A stretch of DNA of 12,246 nucleotides from NCBI GenBank assembly GCA_934668695.1, contig CAKUOD010000032.1, positions 1 to 12,246 of the forward strand. The letters run 5' to 3'. The notes beneath the pieces are model-generated. The model was given only the letters and a program-made list of their open reading frames with translations, did not search any database and was not told the origin of the DNA. The stretch is from an uncultured Collinsella sp. GTDB taxonomy: Bacteria; Actinomycetota; Coriobacteriia; Coriobacteriales; Coriobacteriaceae. This document shows, in pieces, positions 6,174 to 12,246 of the stretch (the first letter of the stretch is position 1; every line of letters begins with the position of its first letter). The position numbers and the translations under genes are program-made.

Positions 6174-6758
6174 ATGGATATCAAGGTTTCTGGACGCAAG
6201 ACGACGGTAACCGATGCTCTGCGTGCGCATGTGGATGAGAAGATCGGCGAGGCGCTCAAGGTTTTCGATATCGAGCCCATGACGGTCGACGTTGTACTTC
6301 GCTACGAGAAGAACCCCTCGAACCCCAACCCGGCAATCGTCGAGGTTACGGTTCGCGCTCGTGGTTCCGTGATTCGCGTTGCCGAGCACGGTGCCGATAT
6401 GTACGCCGCCATCGACCTTTCCGCCGATAAGGTCACCCGCCAGCTGCGCAAGTTCAAGACCAAGGTCGTGGACAACCGTCAGGGTGGTGCCAGCGCCGCG
6501 GACGTCGCGCCGGTTGAGCGCGTTGAGGATCTGGCCGATCTGCTGCTGCCCGAGGAGGAGGACGACCTGCTCGTCCGCGAGAAGGTCATCGACGTCACCC
6601 CGATGACTGAGGAGCAGGCGCTGGTGCAGACCGATCTGCTGGGCCACGACTTCTACGTGTTCGAGAACTCGACGACTGGCCTCATCAATGTGGTGTATCA
6701 CCGTAAGAATGGTGGATATGGCATCATCAAGCCCCGTATCGAAACACTTGACGAGTAA
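6174..6758 (+). CDS. hpf/raiA: Ribosome hibernation promoting factor, long form
   Basis: The protein has 194 residues. The start ATG 6174 has GGAG six bases upstream and gives the expected MDIKVSGRKTTVTDALR N-terminus. Residues 1-100 are the S30AE domain, which binds the 30S decoding region where tRNA and mRNA would sit. Residues 101-130 are an acidic linker. Residues 133-188 are the C-terminal dimerisation domain: VREKVIDVTPMTEEQAL (134-150), LLGHDFYVFENSTTGLINVV (155-174) and YHRKNGGYGIIKP (175-187). The long form joins two 70S ribosomes into inactive 100S dimers in stationary phase or stress. The length is typical of Gram-positive long HPF. It is monocistronic, bounded by terminators at 5923-5956 and 6788-6819. 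A candidate raiA-type RNA lies upstream at 4521-4845, separated from it by the lipoprotein gene. Confidence 0.95.
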   Translation: MDIKVSGRKTTVTDALRAHVDEKIGEALKVFDIEPMTVDVVLRYEKNPSNPNPAIVEVTVRARGSVIRVAEHGADMYAAIDLSADKVTRQLRKFKTKVVDNRQGGASAADVAPVERVEDLADLLLPEEEDDLLVREKVIDVTPMTEEQALVQTDLLGHDFYVFENSTTGLINVVYHRKNGGYGIIKPRIETLDE

Positions 6759-6763
6759 AATAC

Positions 6764-6783
6764 GTTAACTTGCATGAGTTAAC
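6764..6783. repeat. Short perfect dyad GTTAACT...AGTTAAC
   Basis: GTTAACT (6764-6770) and AGTTAAC (6777-6783) flank TGCATG, five bases after the raiA stop codon and just before the terminator. It could be an operator for degV or simply an extra small stem ahead of the terminator. No function can be assigned from the sequence alone. Confidence 0.4.
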
Positions 6784-6787
6784 GGCT

Positions 6788-6819
6788 GGCGGCCATCCCA
6801 TGCGGGTGGCCGCCTTTTT
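6788..6819 (+). terminator. Intrinsic terminator of raiA
   Basis: GGCGGCCA (6788-6795) pairs with TGGCCGCC (6807-6814), extended by CCC/GGG across an unpaired T, and is followed by TTTTT at 6815-6819. It sits 30 bases after the raiA stop and ends 18 bases before the degV start. The degV promoter must therefore lie inside or upstream of it, or degV relies on readthrough. Confidence 0.9.
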
Positions 6820-6837
6820 ACGTAAGGAGTCGCTTTG

Positions 6838-7791
6838 ATGGACAAGGCTGCATCCGCTGGCCATTCTGACCGCTGCCGCATCGTCGTCGATACCTGCTGC
6901 GACTTTAGCCCCGAGGTCGCCGCGAACCTCGATGTCGATATCTTGGGCTTCCCCTTCATCATCGATGGCGAGGAGCGCACGGACGACATCTGGTCGAGCA
7001 TCACGCCCAAGGAGTTCTACGACCGCATGCGCGCCGGCGCCCGCGTGTCCACCTCGGCTGTGTCGCTCGGTCGCTATATCGAGTTTTTTACCGAGTGCGC
7101 CAAAGAGGGCACGCCCACGGTCTACCTGTGCTTTACCTCGGCGCTGTCGTCGAGCTACAACTCCGCGTGCCAGGCGGCAGATGCCGTGCGCGCCGAGTAT
7201 CCCGATTTTGAGCTGTACGTGGTGGACAACGCCCTGCCCTGCGCGACCGGCGAGCTCTTGGCGCTTGAGGCCGTGCGCCAGCGTTCGGCGGGCCTGACCG
7301 CCAAGCAGCTGGTCGACTGGGCAAACGAGGCCAAGACCTACGTCCATGGCTACTTTACGCTCGAGAGTTTTGACGCGCTGGCGGCCGGCGGCCGCATTCC
7401 ACCCGCGGCGGCGCAGCTCACGGCTAAGCTCGACGTCAAGCCCGAGCTGTCCTATGACCTGGCCGGCTCGCTGTCGCTAATCGGCGTCAACCGCGGCCGC
7501 AAGAAGGCGCTCAAGTCCATTCTCAAGTCGTTCCGCGAGAACTACGTGCCCGATCGAACCATGCCCATCGCCATCATGACGGCCGATGCCGAGAAAGACG
7601 GTGACTGGCTCGAAGCCGCCATCCGCAAGGAGGAGGGCTGCGCCGACGTCACGATCATTCGCAGCTCCGTGGGCCCCACCATCGGCTCGCACGTGGGACC
7701 CGGCATGGTGGCTTGCGCGTTTTGGGGTAAGAACCGCGCTGAGAAGGCCTCACTTTCCGATCGCATCGCGCGTCGCGTGCGCGGCGAGTAG
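6838..7791 (+). CDS. DegV-family fatty-acid-binding protein (FakB-like)
   Basis: The protein has 317 residues from ATG 6838, eight bases after GGAG (6826-6829). TTG 6835 is an alternative start. The fold signature is clear: RIVVDTCCDFSPE at 14-26, GFPFIIDGEE at 37-46, VSTSAVSLGRY at 70-80 (the TS loop that holds the fatty-acid carboxylate), LCFTSALSSSYNSA at 97-110 and VGPTIGSHVGPGMVACAFW at 278-296. In characterised members (FakB) the protein shields a fatty acid so that the kinase FakA can make acyl phosphate, which feeds membrane phospholipid synthesis from host or exogenous fatty acids. No fakA gene lies in the window. Actinobacterial genomes often carry several DegV copies with different chain preferences, so the exact ligand is unknown. 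Confidence 0.9.
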   Translation: MDKAASAGHSDRCRIVVDTCCDFSPEVAANLDVDILGFPFIIDGEERTDDIWSSITPKEFYDRMRAGARVSTSAVSLGRYIEFFTECAKEGTPTVYLCFTSALSSSYNSACQAADAVRAEYPDFELYVVDNALPCATGELLALEAVRQRSAGLTAKQLVDWANEAKTYVHGYFTLESFDALAAGGRIPPAAAQLTAKLDVKPELSYDLAGSLSLIGVNRGRKKALKSILKSFRENYVPDRTMPIAIMTADAEKDGDWLEAAIRKEEGCADVTIIRSSVGPTIGSHVGPGMVACAFWGKNRAEKASLSDRIARRVRGE

Positions 7792-7889
7792 ACAGACGCT
7801 ACGCCCACAAGCGCCCTCAAGTCACGGCTCAAACGCTGGCGCCGAGTATTTAACCTGGTAACAACACCCAACCCAAAAGGAAAGGTTTC

Positions 7890-8969
7890 ATGGCAAACAA
7901 GCTCTCCGTCGCATTCATCGGCACCGGAATCATGGGTGCCCCCATCGCCGGCCACATCCTGGATGCCGGCTATCCCGTCACGGTCAACAACCGTACCAAG
8001 TCCAAGGCCGCCGCGCTTATCGAGCACGGCGCAGTCTGGGCCGATACGCCGGCAGATGCCGTGGCGAACGCCGACGTCGTCTTTACCATGGTGGGTTATC
8101 CCTCCGAGGTCGAGGAGCTCTACCTGGCGGGCGACGGCCTGCTCGCGTGCACTAAGCCCGGCGCGGTGCTGATCGACCTCACCACGAGCTCCCCCGAGCT
8201 GGCGCGCGACATTGCCGAGGCCGCCCAGGTTTCTGGTCGCATGGCGTTTGACTGCCCCGTCACCGGCGGCGAGTCGGGTGCTATCGCCGGCACGCTCACG
8301 GCTATCGTGGGCGCTACCGAGAACGACATCGCCCCGGTCCGCGACATCCTTTCCACCTTTGCGGCAAATATCTGCTGCTTCGACGGCGCCGGCAAGGGCC
8401 AGGCTGCCAAGCTCGCCAACCAGGTGTCGCTGGGCGCCTGCATGGTCGGCATGGCAGACGCCATGGCATTTGCCGAGCTGAGCGGCCTTGACCTGGAGAA
8501 GACCCGTCAGATGATCCTGGGCGGCACCGGCAAGTCCGGCGCCATGGAGAGCCTGGCGCCCAAGGCGCTCGACGGCGACTACAAGCCCGGCTTTATGGTC
8601 GAGCACTTCATTAAGGACCTGCGCCTGGCGCTCGCTTACGCCGACGACCGCGAGCTCGCGCTGCCCGGCGCCGACGTGGCCTTTACGCTCTACGACATGC
8701 TCGACGCCATCGGTGGCGCCAAGCTGGGCACCCAGGCCATCACGGTGCTCTACAAGGAGGAGGCCGACGCCATCGCCGCCGGTCTGGACTGGTCGCAGTA
8801 TCGCCCCGAGGAGCACGGCGCTCACGAGGATGGCTGCGGTTGCGGTGAGCACGGCGACGACCATGAGTGCGGTTGCGGCCACCACCACGGCGAGGATCAC
8901 GAGTGCTGCGGCGGCCACGGCCACGATGACGGCCACGAGTGCTGCTGCGGCCACCATCACGAGGAGTAG
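7890..8969 (+). CDS. Beta-hydroxyacid dehydrogenase (3-hydroxyisobutyrate / tartronate semialdehyde reductase family) with a His/Cys-rich tail
   Basis: The protein has 359 residues and starts at ATG 7890 after AAAGGAAAGG. An N-terminal Rossmann domain starts with VAFIGTGIMGAPIAGHILDAG (7-27). N33-R35 follows the second strand, a position where NADP-preferring members often carry Arg. The substrate loop is DCPVTGGESGA (121-131) and the catalytic Lys is K174 in GKGQAAKLANQ (168-178). The all-helical C-terminal domain includes KDLRLALAYADD (242-253). These enzymes reversibly oxidise short beta-hydroxyacids to aldehydes such as methylmalonate or tartronate semialdehyde. The family core ends near residue 305, at about its normal length. 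From 307 to 359 (bases 8808-8966) there is an added tail with 14 His and 9 Cys in repeated blocks such as DHECGCGHHH, DHECC and HECCCGHHH. It is likely to bind metal (Zn, Ni or Cu) and is not expected for this enzyme. It is the first gene of a four-gene run with gaps of 5, 12 and 6 bases. Confidence 0.88.
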   Translation: MANKLSVAFIGTGIMGAPIAGHILDAGYPVTVNNRTKSKAAALIEHGAVWADTPADAVANADVVFTMVGYPSEVEELYLAGDGLLACTKPGAVLIDLTTSSPELARDIAEAAQVSGRMAFDCPVTGGESGAIAGTLTAIVGATENDIAPVRDILSTFAANICCFDGAGKGQAAKLANQVSLGACMVGMADAMAFAELSGLDLEKTRQMILGGTGKSGAMESLAPKALDGDYKPGFMVEHFIKDLRLALAYADDRELALPGADVAFTLYDMLDAIGGAKLGTQAITVLYKEEADAIAAGLDWSQYRPEEHGAHEDGCGCGEHGDDHECGCGHHHGEDHECCGGHGHDDGHECCCGHHHEE

Positions 8970-8974
8970 CGCCC

Positions 8975-9403
8975 ATGAGCTGGACGTTCGTGGTGCTCGC
9001 GCTGGTGCTCTTTATCTTTGCGATCTACATTGGCTTTTTGTGCGGCCAGTGGGCCTGCGAAAAGCGCGTGATCACCAAGCGCGACTACTGGATCGCCAAC
9101 TTTGCAGGTGCGGCGGCCGTCATCCTGCTGACCTGGGTGTTCTCGCTGTTCCCGTTGGTGCAGTTTGCGCCGATCGGCTGGCTCGGCGGCTTTATCGCCG
9201 GCCTTAAGATGAGTTTTGGCGAGTCTGTTGGCCCGTGGCGCAAGCATGACGAGGTCTTTAACGTCAACAAGGCCCATCGCGCCGCCGCCGATGCGGGCGA
9301 CGCCGAGGACCGCCGCCGCGCGCGTCGCAACGGCGCTGCCGACCGACAGCTCATCTCGGTCACCGATGACAGCAAGGGTGCTGGCAAGCACACCAAGAAA
9401 TAA
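8975..9403 (+). CDS. Small membrane protein, function unknown
   Basis: The protein has 142 residues. ATG 8975 follows GAGGAG (8961-8966) inside the end of the upstream gene, with a gap of 5 bases after its stop. There are two clear hydrophobic segments, residues 4-24 and about 39-59, and the next stretch (61-76) may form a third or a re-entrant loop. The C-terminal half (about 88-142) is charged, with EDRRRARR at 111-118, and probably lies in the cytoplasm by the positive-inside rule. I do not recognise a family. Its position between the dehydrogenase and the HEAT-like gene suggests co-transcription, not a known joint function. Confidence 0.75.
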   Translation: MSWTFVVLALVLFIFAIYIGFLCGQWACEKRVITKRDYWIANFAGAAAVILLTWVFSLFPLVQFAPIGWLGGFIAGLKMSFGESVGPWRKHDEVFNVNKAHRAAADAGDAEDRRRARRNGAADRQLISVTDDSKGAGKHTKK

Positions 9404-9415
9404 GAAGAGGTAACT

Positions 9416-10114
9416 ATGGCAGAAAACAAAGACGAACAGCTTACCGACGAGGAGCTGGCACAGCTTCAGCTGGCAGAGGAGAACGAGAACGCCGTCGACC
9501 GCCTGGTCCAGGAGCTCGGCTGCCCCACGCGCCGCATCCGCCAGTTTGCCGCCCGCGTGCTGCATCTGCTGGCCGAGCGCGATCCGCAGCGCGTCGTGCC
9601 CTGCGTGCCCGCGCTGATCGAGGCGCTCGACCGCCCCGAGGCTCAGACCCGCTGGGAGGCCCTCGATGCCCTGACGGCGCTCGCCGCCACCTGCCCCGAG
9701 CAGATGGGCGACGCCTTTGAGGGCGCCGAGACCGCGCTGTTCGACGAGCTTTCGTCCACGCTGCGCTACGCCGCCTTCCGCCTGCTGTGCGTGTGGGGCG
9801 CCACGAGCGTCGAGCGTTCGCGCGAGGCCTGGCCTATCCTGGACGAGGCCATCCAGTGCTACCACGGCGACCTCGAGTACCGCGACATGCTCGGTTGCCT
9901 GTACGAGTTTGGCCAGGGCGAGATCGACGCCGAGGTTGCCGAGAAGCTCGCGCTGCGCCTTAAGTTCGACGCCGAGAACGGCAAGGGCAGCTATCTCAAG
10001 GCCCGCTCGAGCGAGATTTGCGAAATGCTTGTTAAACGTTTTGGCCTGGATCTCTCCAAAAAGAAGAAGCGTGCTAGCGTTAAAAAATCTGACGACGCCG
10101 AAGACGAGGAGTAA
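9416..10114 (+). CDS. HEAT-repeat-like helical protein, function unknown
   Basis: The protein has 232 residues from ATG 9416, five bases after AGAGG. An acidic N-terminus (1-25) leads into paired helices typical of HEAT/armadillo repeats: about 26-56 (RLVQELGCPTRRIRQFAARV), 58-93 (PALIEALDRPEAQTRWEALD) and 103-130 (ALFDELSSTLRYAAFRLLCV), followed by less regular helices to 208. A Lys-rich segment (215-224) and an acidic end close the protein. Such scaffolds usually mediate protein-protein contacts, and no catalytic motif is seen. It sits 12 bases after the membrane protein gene and 6 bases before the isocitrate dehydrogenase gene, so it is part of the same transcript. Which partner it binds is unknown. 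Confidence 0.8.
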   Translation: MAENKDEQLTDEELAQLQLAEENENAVDRLVQELGCPTRRIRQFAARVLHLLAERDPQRVVPCVPALIEALDRPEAQTRWEALDALTALAATCPEQMGDAFEGAETALFDELSSTLRYAAFRLLCVWGATSVERSREAWPILDEAIQCYHGDLEYRDMLGCLYEFGQGEIDAEVAEKLALRLKFDAENGKGSYLKARSSEICEMLVKRFGLDLSKKKKRASVKKSDDAEDEE

Positions 10115-10120
10115 CAGATT

Positions 10121-11206
10121 ATGGCGCACGATGTAGTCCTGATTCCCGGTGACGGTATCGGTCCCGAGATCACCCAGGCCATGCGCCGCGTGGTCGAGGC
10201 CACCGGTGTCCAGATCAACTGGAACGTCCAGGAGGCCGGTGCTGGCGTCATGGATGAGTTTGGTACGCCGCTGCCCCAGCACGTGCTCGATGCGGTCGCC
10301 GAGACCAAGGTTGCCATCAAGGGCCCCATTACCACGCCGGTCGGCACGGGCTTCCGCAGCGTCAACGTTGCCCTGCGCAAGCACTTTGACCTGTACGCCT
10401 GCGTGCGCCCCTGCCTGTCGCAGCCGGGCGACGGCTCTCGCTTTCGCGACGTCGACCTGGTTATCGTGCGCGAGAACACCGAGGACCTCTACGCCGGCAT
10501 CGAGTTTGACGAGGGCGCTGCCGAGGTCGAGGAGCTCTCGCAGCTCGTCGAGCGCTCGGGCCAGAAGACCTTCGCCGCCGATTCCGCCATCTCGATCAAG
10601 CCCATCTCTATCGCCAAGAGCCGCCGCATTGTGGAGTACGCCTTTGAGTATGCCCGCCGCTGCGGCCGCAAAAAGGTGACGGCCGTGCACAAGGCCAACA
10701 TCATGAAGGCGACCGATGGCCTGTTCCTGCGCGTCGCGCGCGAGGTGGCCGCCAACTATCCCGATATCGAGTTCAACGACAAGATCGTCGACGCCACCTG
10801 CATGGGCTTGGTCCAGAACCCCAACGACTTCGATGTCCTGGTACTGCCCAACCTGTACGGCGACATCGTCAGCGACCTGTGCGCCGGCCTGGTGGGCGGC
10901 CTGGGTATGGCCCCCGGCTCCAACATCGGTGCCGACTGCGCCATCTTCGAGGCCACGCACGGCTCCGCGCCCGATATCGCCGGTCAGGATATCGCCAACC
11001 CCACGGCCGAGATCCTCTCTGCTGCGATGATGCTCGATCACCTGGGCGAGAACGATGCTGCCAATCGCATTCGCGCCGCCGTCTCTGCCACGCTCGACGA
11101 GGGCGAGCAGGTTACCGGTGACGTGCGTCGTGCCCAGACCGGCTCCGTTGAGGGCGCTGTGGGCACGCAGGCCTTTGCCGATGCCGTTATCGCGCACCTG
11201 GCCTAA
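10121..11206 (+). CDS. icd: NAD-type isocitrate dehydrogenase (isocitrate/isopropylmalate dehydrogenase family)
   Basis: The protein has 361 residues from ATG 10121, with GAGGAG nine bases upstream at the end of the preceding gene. The family signatures run in order: [12 protein letters not shown] (6-17); the substrate loop [20 protein letters not shown] (71-90), where Ser80, Asn82 and Arg86 fit isocitrate binding; the arginine YACVRPC (92-98); [13 protein letters not shown] (116-128) with catalytic Tyr124; the lysine in VHKANIMK (189-196); metal-binding D224, D248 and D252; and [18 protein letters not shown] (277-294). An Asp-Ile-Ala sequence in the last motif is more usual for NAD than NADP use. 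It oxidises isocitrate to 2-oxoglutarate, which in an anaerobe mainly supplies glutamate synthesis. Homoisocitrate or isopropylmalate dehydrogenase are less likely because of the substrate loop. No other citrate-cycle gene is nearby. It ends a four-gene cluster. Confidence 0.88.
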   Translation: MAHDVVLIPGDGIGPEITQAMRRVVEATGVQINWNVQEAGAGVMDEFGTPLPQHVLDAVAETKVAIKGPITTPVGTGFRSVNVALRKHFDLYACVRPCLSQPGDGSRFRDVDLVIVRENTEDLYAGIEFDEGAAEVEELSQLVERSGQKTFAADSAISIKPISIAKSRRIVEYAFEYARRCGRKKVTAVHKANIMKATDGLFLRVAREVAANYPDIEFNDKIVDATCMGLVQNPNDFDVLVLPNLYGDIVSDLCAGLVGGLGMAPGSNIGADCAIFEATHGSAPDIAGQDIANPTAEILSAAMMLDHLGENDAANRIRAAVSATLDEGEQVTGDVRRAQTGSVEGAVGTQAFADAVIAHLA

Positions 11207-11265
11207 GGTATGCACGCTGCAAACGCCTAAATAGTACTTAAGTGTTTGCGTATAACCTAAGAATC

Positions 11266-11299
11266 AATACGCCCGGCGCCTCGTCGGGCGTATTCTATT
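11266..11299 (+). terminator. Hairpin terminator after the isocitrate dehydrogenase gene
   Basis: AATACGCCCG (11266-11275) and CGGGCGTATT (11285-11294) make a perfect 10-bp stem with a 9-nt loop, followed by CTATT, a short U-rich tail. It lies 60 bases after the stop. Another weak stem, GCAAAC/GTTTGC (11219-11224/11244-11249), precedes it. A promoter for the next gene must lie around or after the hairpin. TATAAC at 11251-11256 is a possible -10 box but has no clear -35. Confidence 0.65.
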
Positions 11300-11332
11300 G
11301 GGGACTATGTTTCCTAACAAGGAGTAATTGAT

Positions 11333-12246
11333 ATGGGTCTGATTCAAAAGAAGGACGAGAAGGACGAGATCGACGGCATCCAGATCATCGAGCGCGGCGA
11401 AGGCCCCGACGGTGATGAGGACGAGAAGATCGACCTGGTCGCCGGCACGTCTGCCGAACATATCGCCGCTGGCACGACCGCCGAGGAGGAGGACGCCCGC
11501 CTGGAGGCAAAGATCGCCGCGGACGCCGCCGACGAGAACCTCATGCCCGAGACGCAGGACGAGGACGACGACGTCGATACCGACGAGGACGACCATGCGT
11601 CCAAGCACAAGAAGACGATGATCGCCGCCTTTGTGGTCGCCATCGTGATCGCTGCCGTGGTCGGCTTCTTTATCGGCAACGGTGGTTTTGGCGGCAAGGG
11701 TGTCGGCTCGGCGACCCTCACCGAGGACCAGCTCGATTCGACCGTGGCAAGCTATAGCTACAACGGCAAGAAGAGCGATATCACCGCGCGCGAGGCCATC
11801 GAGAGCCAGTACAGTCTCGACACCGTCAAGGATAGCGACGGCAACTACACCGCTCCGTCTGCCGACGTTATCCTGTCCTACGTGCGCAACCAGATTCTGC
11901 TGGACGCTGCCGAGGACGAGGGCATTACCGTTTCTTCCAAGGAAATGAAGCAGTACGCCGAGGATTCCATCGGCACCTCCGACTACAAGACCATGGCCAC
12001 GCAGTACGGTGTTTCCAAGGACCAGGCCAAGCAGATCGTCCGCCAGTCTGCGACGCTGCAGAAGCTCTATAAGAAGAAGGTCGGCGATAGCTCCGCAAGC
12101 ATGCCGACCGCCCCGACCGAGCCTGCTGACGGCAACGAGGAGACCGCGAGTAAGGACTACGCCGACTACATCATCAACCTTGCCGGCGATGAGTGGGATA
12201 GCTCAAAGGGCACCTGGAAGGACGCCGACAGCACCTATGCCAAGGC
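11333..12246 (+). CDS. Membrane-anchored SurA/PrsA-like foldase, truncated by the window edge
   Basis: ATG 11333 has AAGGAG at 11319-11324, and the frame stays open to the last base, so at least 304 residues are present and the C-terminus is missing. Residues 1-94 are a long, strongly acidic cytoplasmic segment. One membrane helix follows at about 96-115 (TMIAAFVVAIVIAAVVGFFI). After a Gly-rich linker, residues about 150-250 resemble the SurA N-terminal chaperone domain: AREAIESQYSL, a helix with SYVRNQILLDAAEDEGITVS (182-201), and KDQAKQIVRQSATLQKLYKK (229-248). Proteins of this type help exported proteins fold outside the membrane. A parvulin PPIase domain often comes next but would lie beyond the window. 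An uncleaved type II anchor replaces the lipoprotein signal of Bacillus PrsA. Confidence 0.82.
   Translation, partial: MGLIQKKDEKDEIDGIQIIERGEGPDGDEDEKIDLVAGTSAEHIAAGTTAEEEDARLEAKIAADAADENLMPETQDEDDDVDTDEDDHASKHKKTMIAAFVVAIVIAAVVGFFIGNGGFGGKGVGSATLTEDQLDSTVASYSYNGKKSDITAREAIESQYSLDTVKDSDGNYTAPSADVILSYVRNQILLDAAEDEGITVSSKEMKQYAEDSIGTSDYKTMATQYGVSKDQAKQIVRQSATLQKLYKKKVGDSSASMPTAPTEPADGNEETASKDYADYIINLAGDEWDSSKGTWKDADSTYAK

Noticed and set aside
6748..6783. TTGACG at 6748-6753 as a -35 box for degV
   Set aside because: It overlaps the last codons of raiA, no acceptable -10 box lies 16-18 bases downstream, and a terminator intervenes.
7542..8960. Long minus-strand open frame opposite the dehydrogenase
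   Set aside because: It is the antisense shadow of a well-supported enzyme gene, and its Val/Ala-rich start is just the reverse of the His/Cys tail codons.
8957..11215. Very long minus-strand open frame (752 codons) opposite the HEAT-like and isocitrate dehydrogenase genes
   Set aside because: The plus-strand genes have clear family motifs. The antisense frame is open only because of high GC codon bias and has low-complexity Leu/Gly/Ala/Asp composition with no domain.
1..12246. CRISPR array, tRNA, rRNA, phage or integrase genes
   Set aside because: No regularly spaced direct repeats, no tRNA-like TTCRA arm with matching acceptor, no rRNA sequence, and no integrase or transposase motif was seen in any gene.

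Overview
The window is high-GC bacterial DNA with strongly GC-biased third codon positions, short intergenic gaps, ATG/GTG/TTG starts with clear Shine-Dalgarno sites, and short GC-rich hairpin terminators of the GGGCTCCCC-AATA-GGGGAGCCC type. Together with the gene content (a long Arg-rich RicT, a ComF protein, a long-form hibernation factor, DegV, an NAD-type isocitrate dehydrogenase) this suggests an anaerobic actinobacterium of the Coriobacteriia, probably Collinsella-like. That placement is an inference from style and gene content, because no rRNA or other phylogenetic marker is present.

Layout. Bases 1-2084 are a housekeeping pair: the 3' end of the DNA polymerase III delta' gene (holB), overlapped by ricT (PSP1 domain). 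A 12-bp hairpin that buries the ribosome binding site precedes comF (2187-2993, TTG start). Ten bases after comF begins a lower-GC accessory gene (3004-4113) whose C-terminus looks like a DUF559/Vsr-type endonuclease domain. Bases 4114-4845 contain no convincing protein gene. They hold a 217-bp element with 47-bp imperfect terminal inverted repeats, a GC-rich hairpin, a consensus TATAAT promoter and a roughly 325-nt structured leader or non-coding RNA. A family-3 solute-binding lipoprotein (4864-5856) and two hairpins (the second a good terminator) follow, then the ribosome hibernation factor raiA/hpf (6174-6758) with its own terminator.

From 6838 the window returns to ordinary genes: a DegV fatty-acid-binding protein, then a tight same-strand cluster of a beta-hydroxyacid dehydrogenase with a His/Cys-rich tail, a small membrane protein, a HEAT-like protein and an isocitrate dehydrogenase (7890-11206). 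After a hairpin comes a membrane-anchored SurA/PrsA-like foldase gene that runs off the right edge. Every confident gene is on the plus strand.

The most interesting part is 3004-4845. A putative nuclease gene, a MITE-like inverted-repeat element and a structured RNA lie between comF and raiA. RNAs of the raiA motif are known to occur near raiA genes, and by my recollection near comFC too. The 5' and 3' ends of this RNA candidate pair with each other, and the pairing starts within a few bases of the predicted transcription start.
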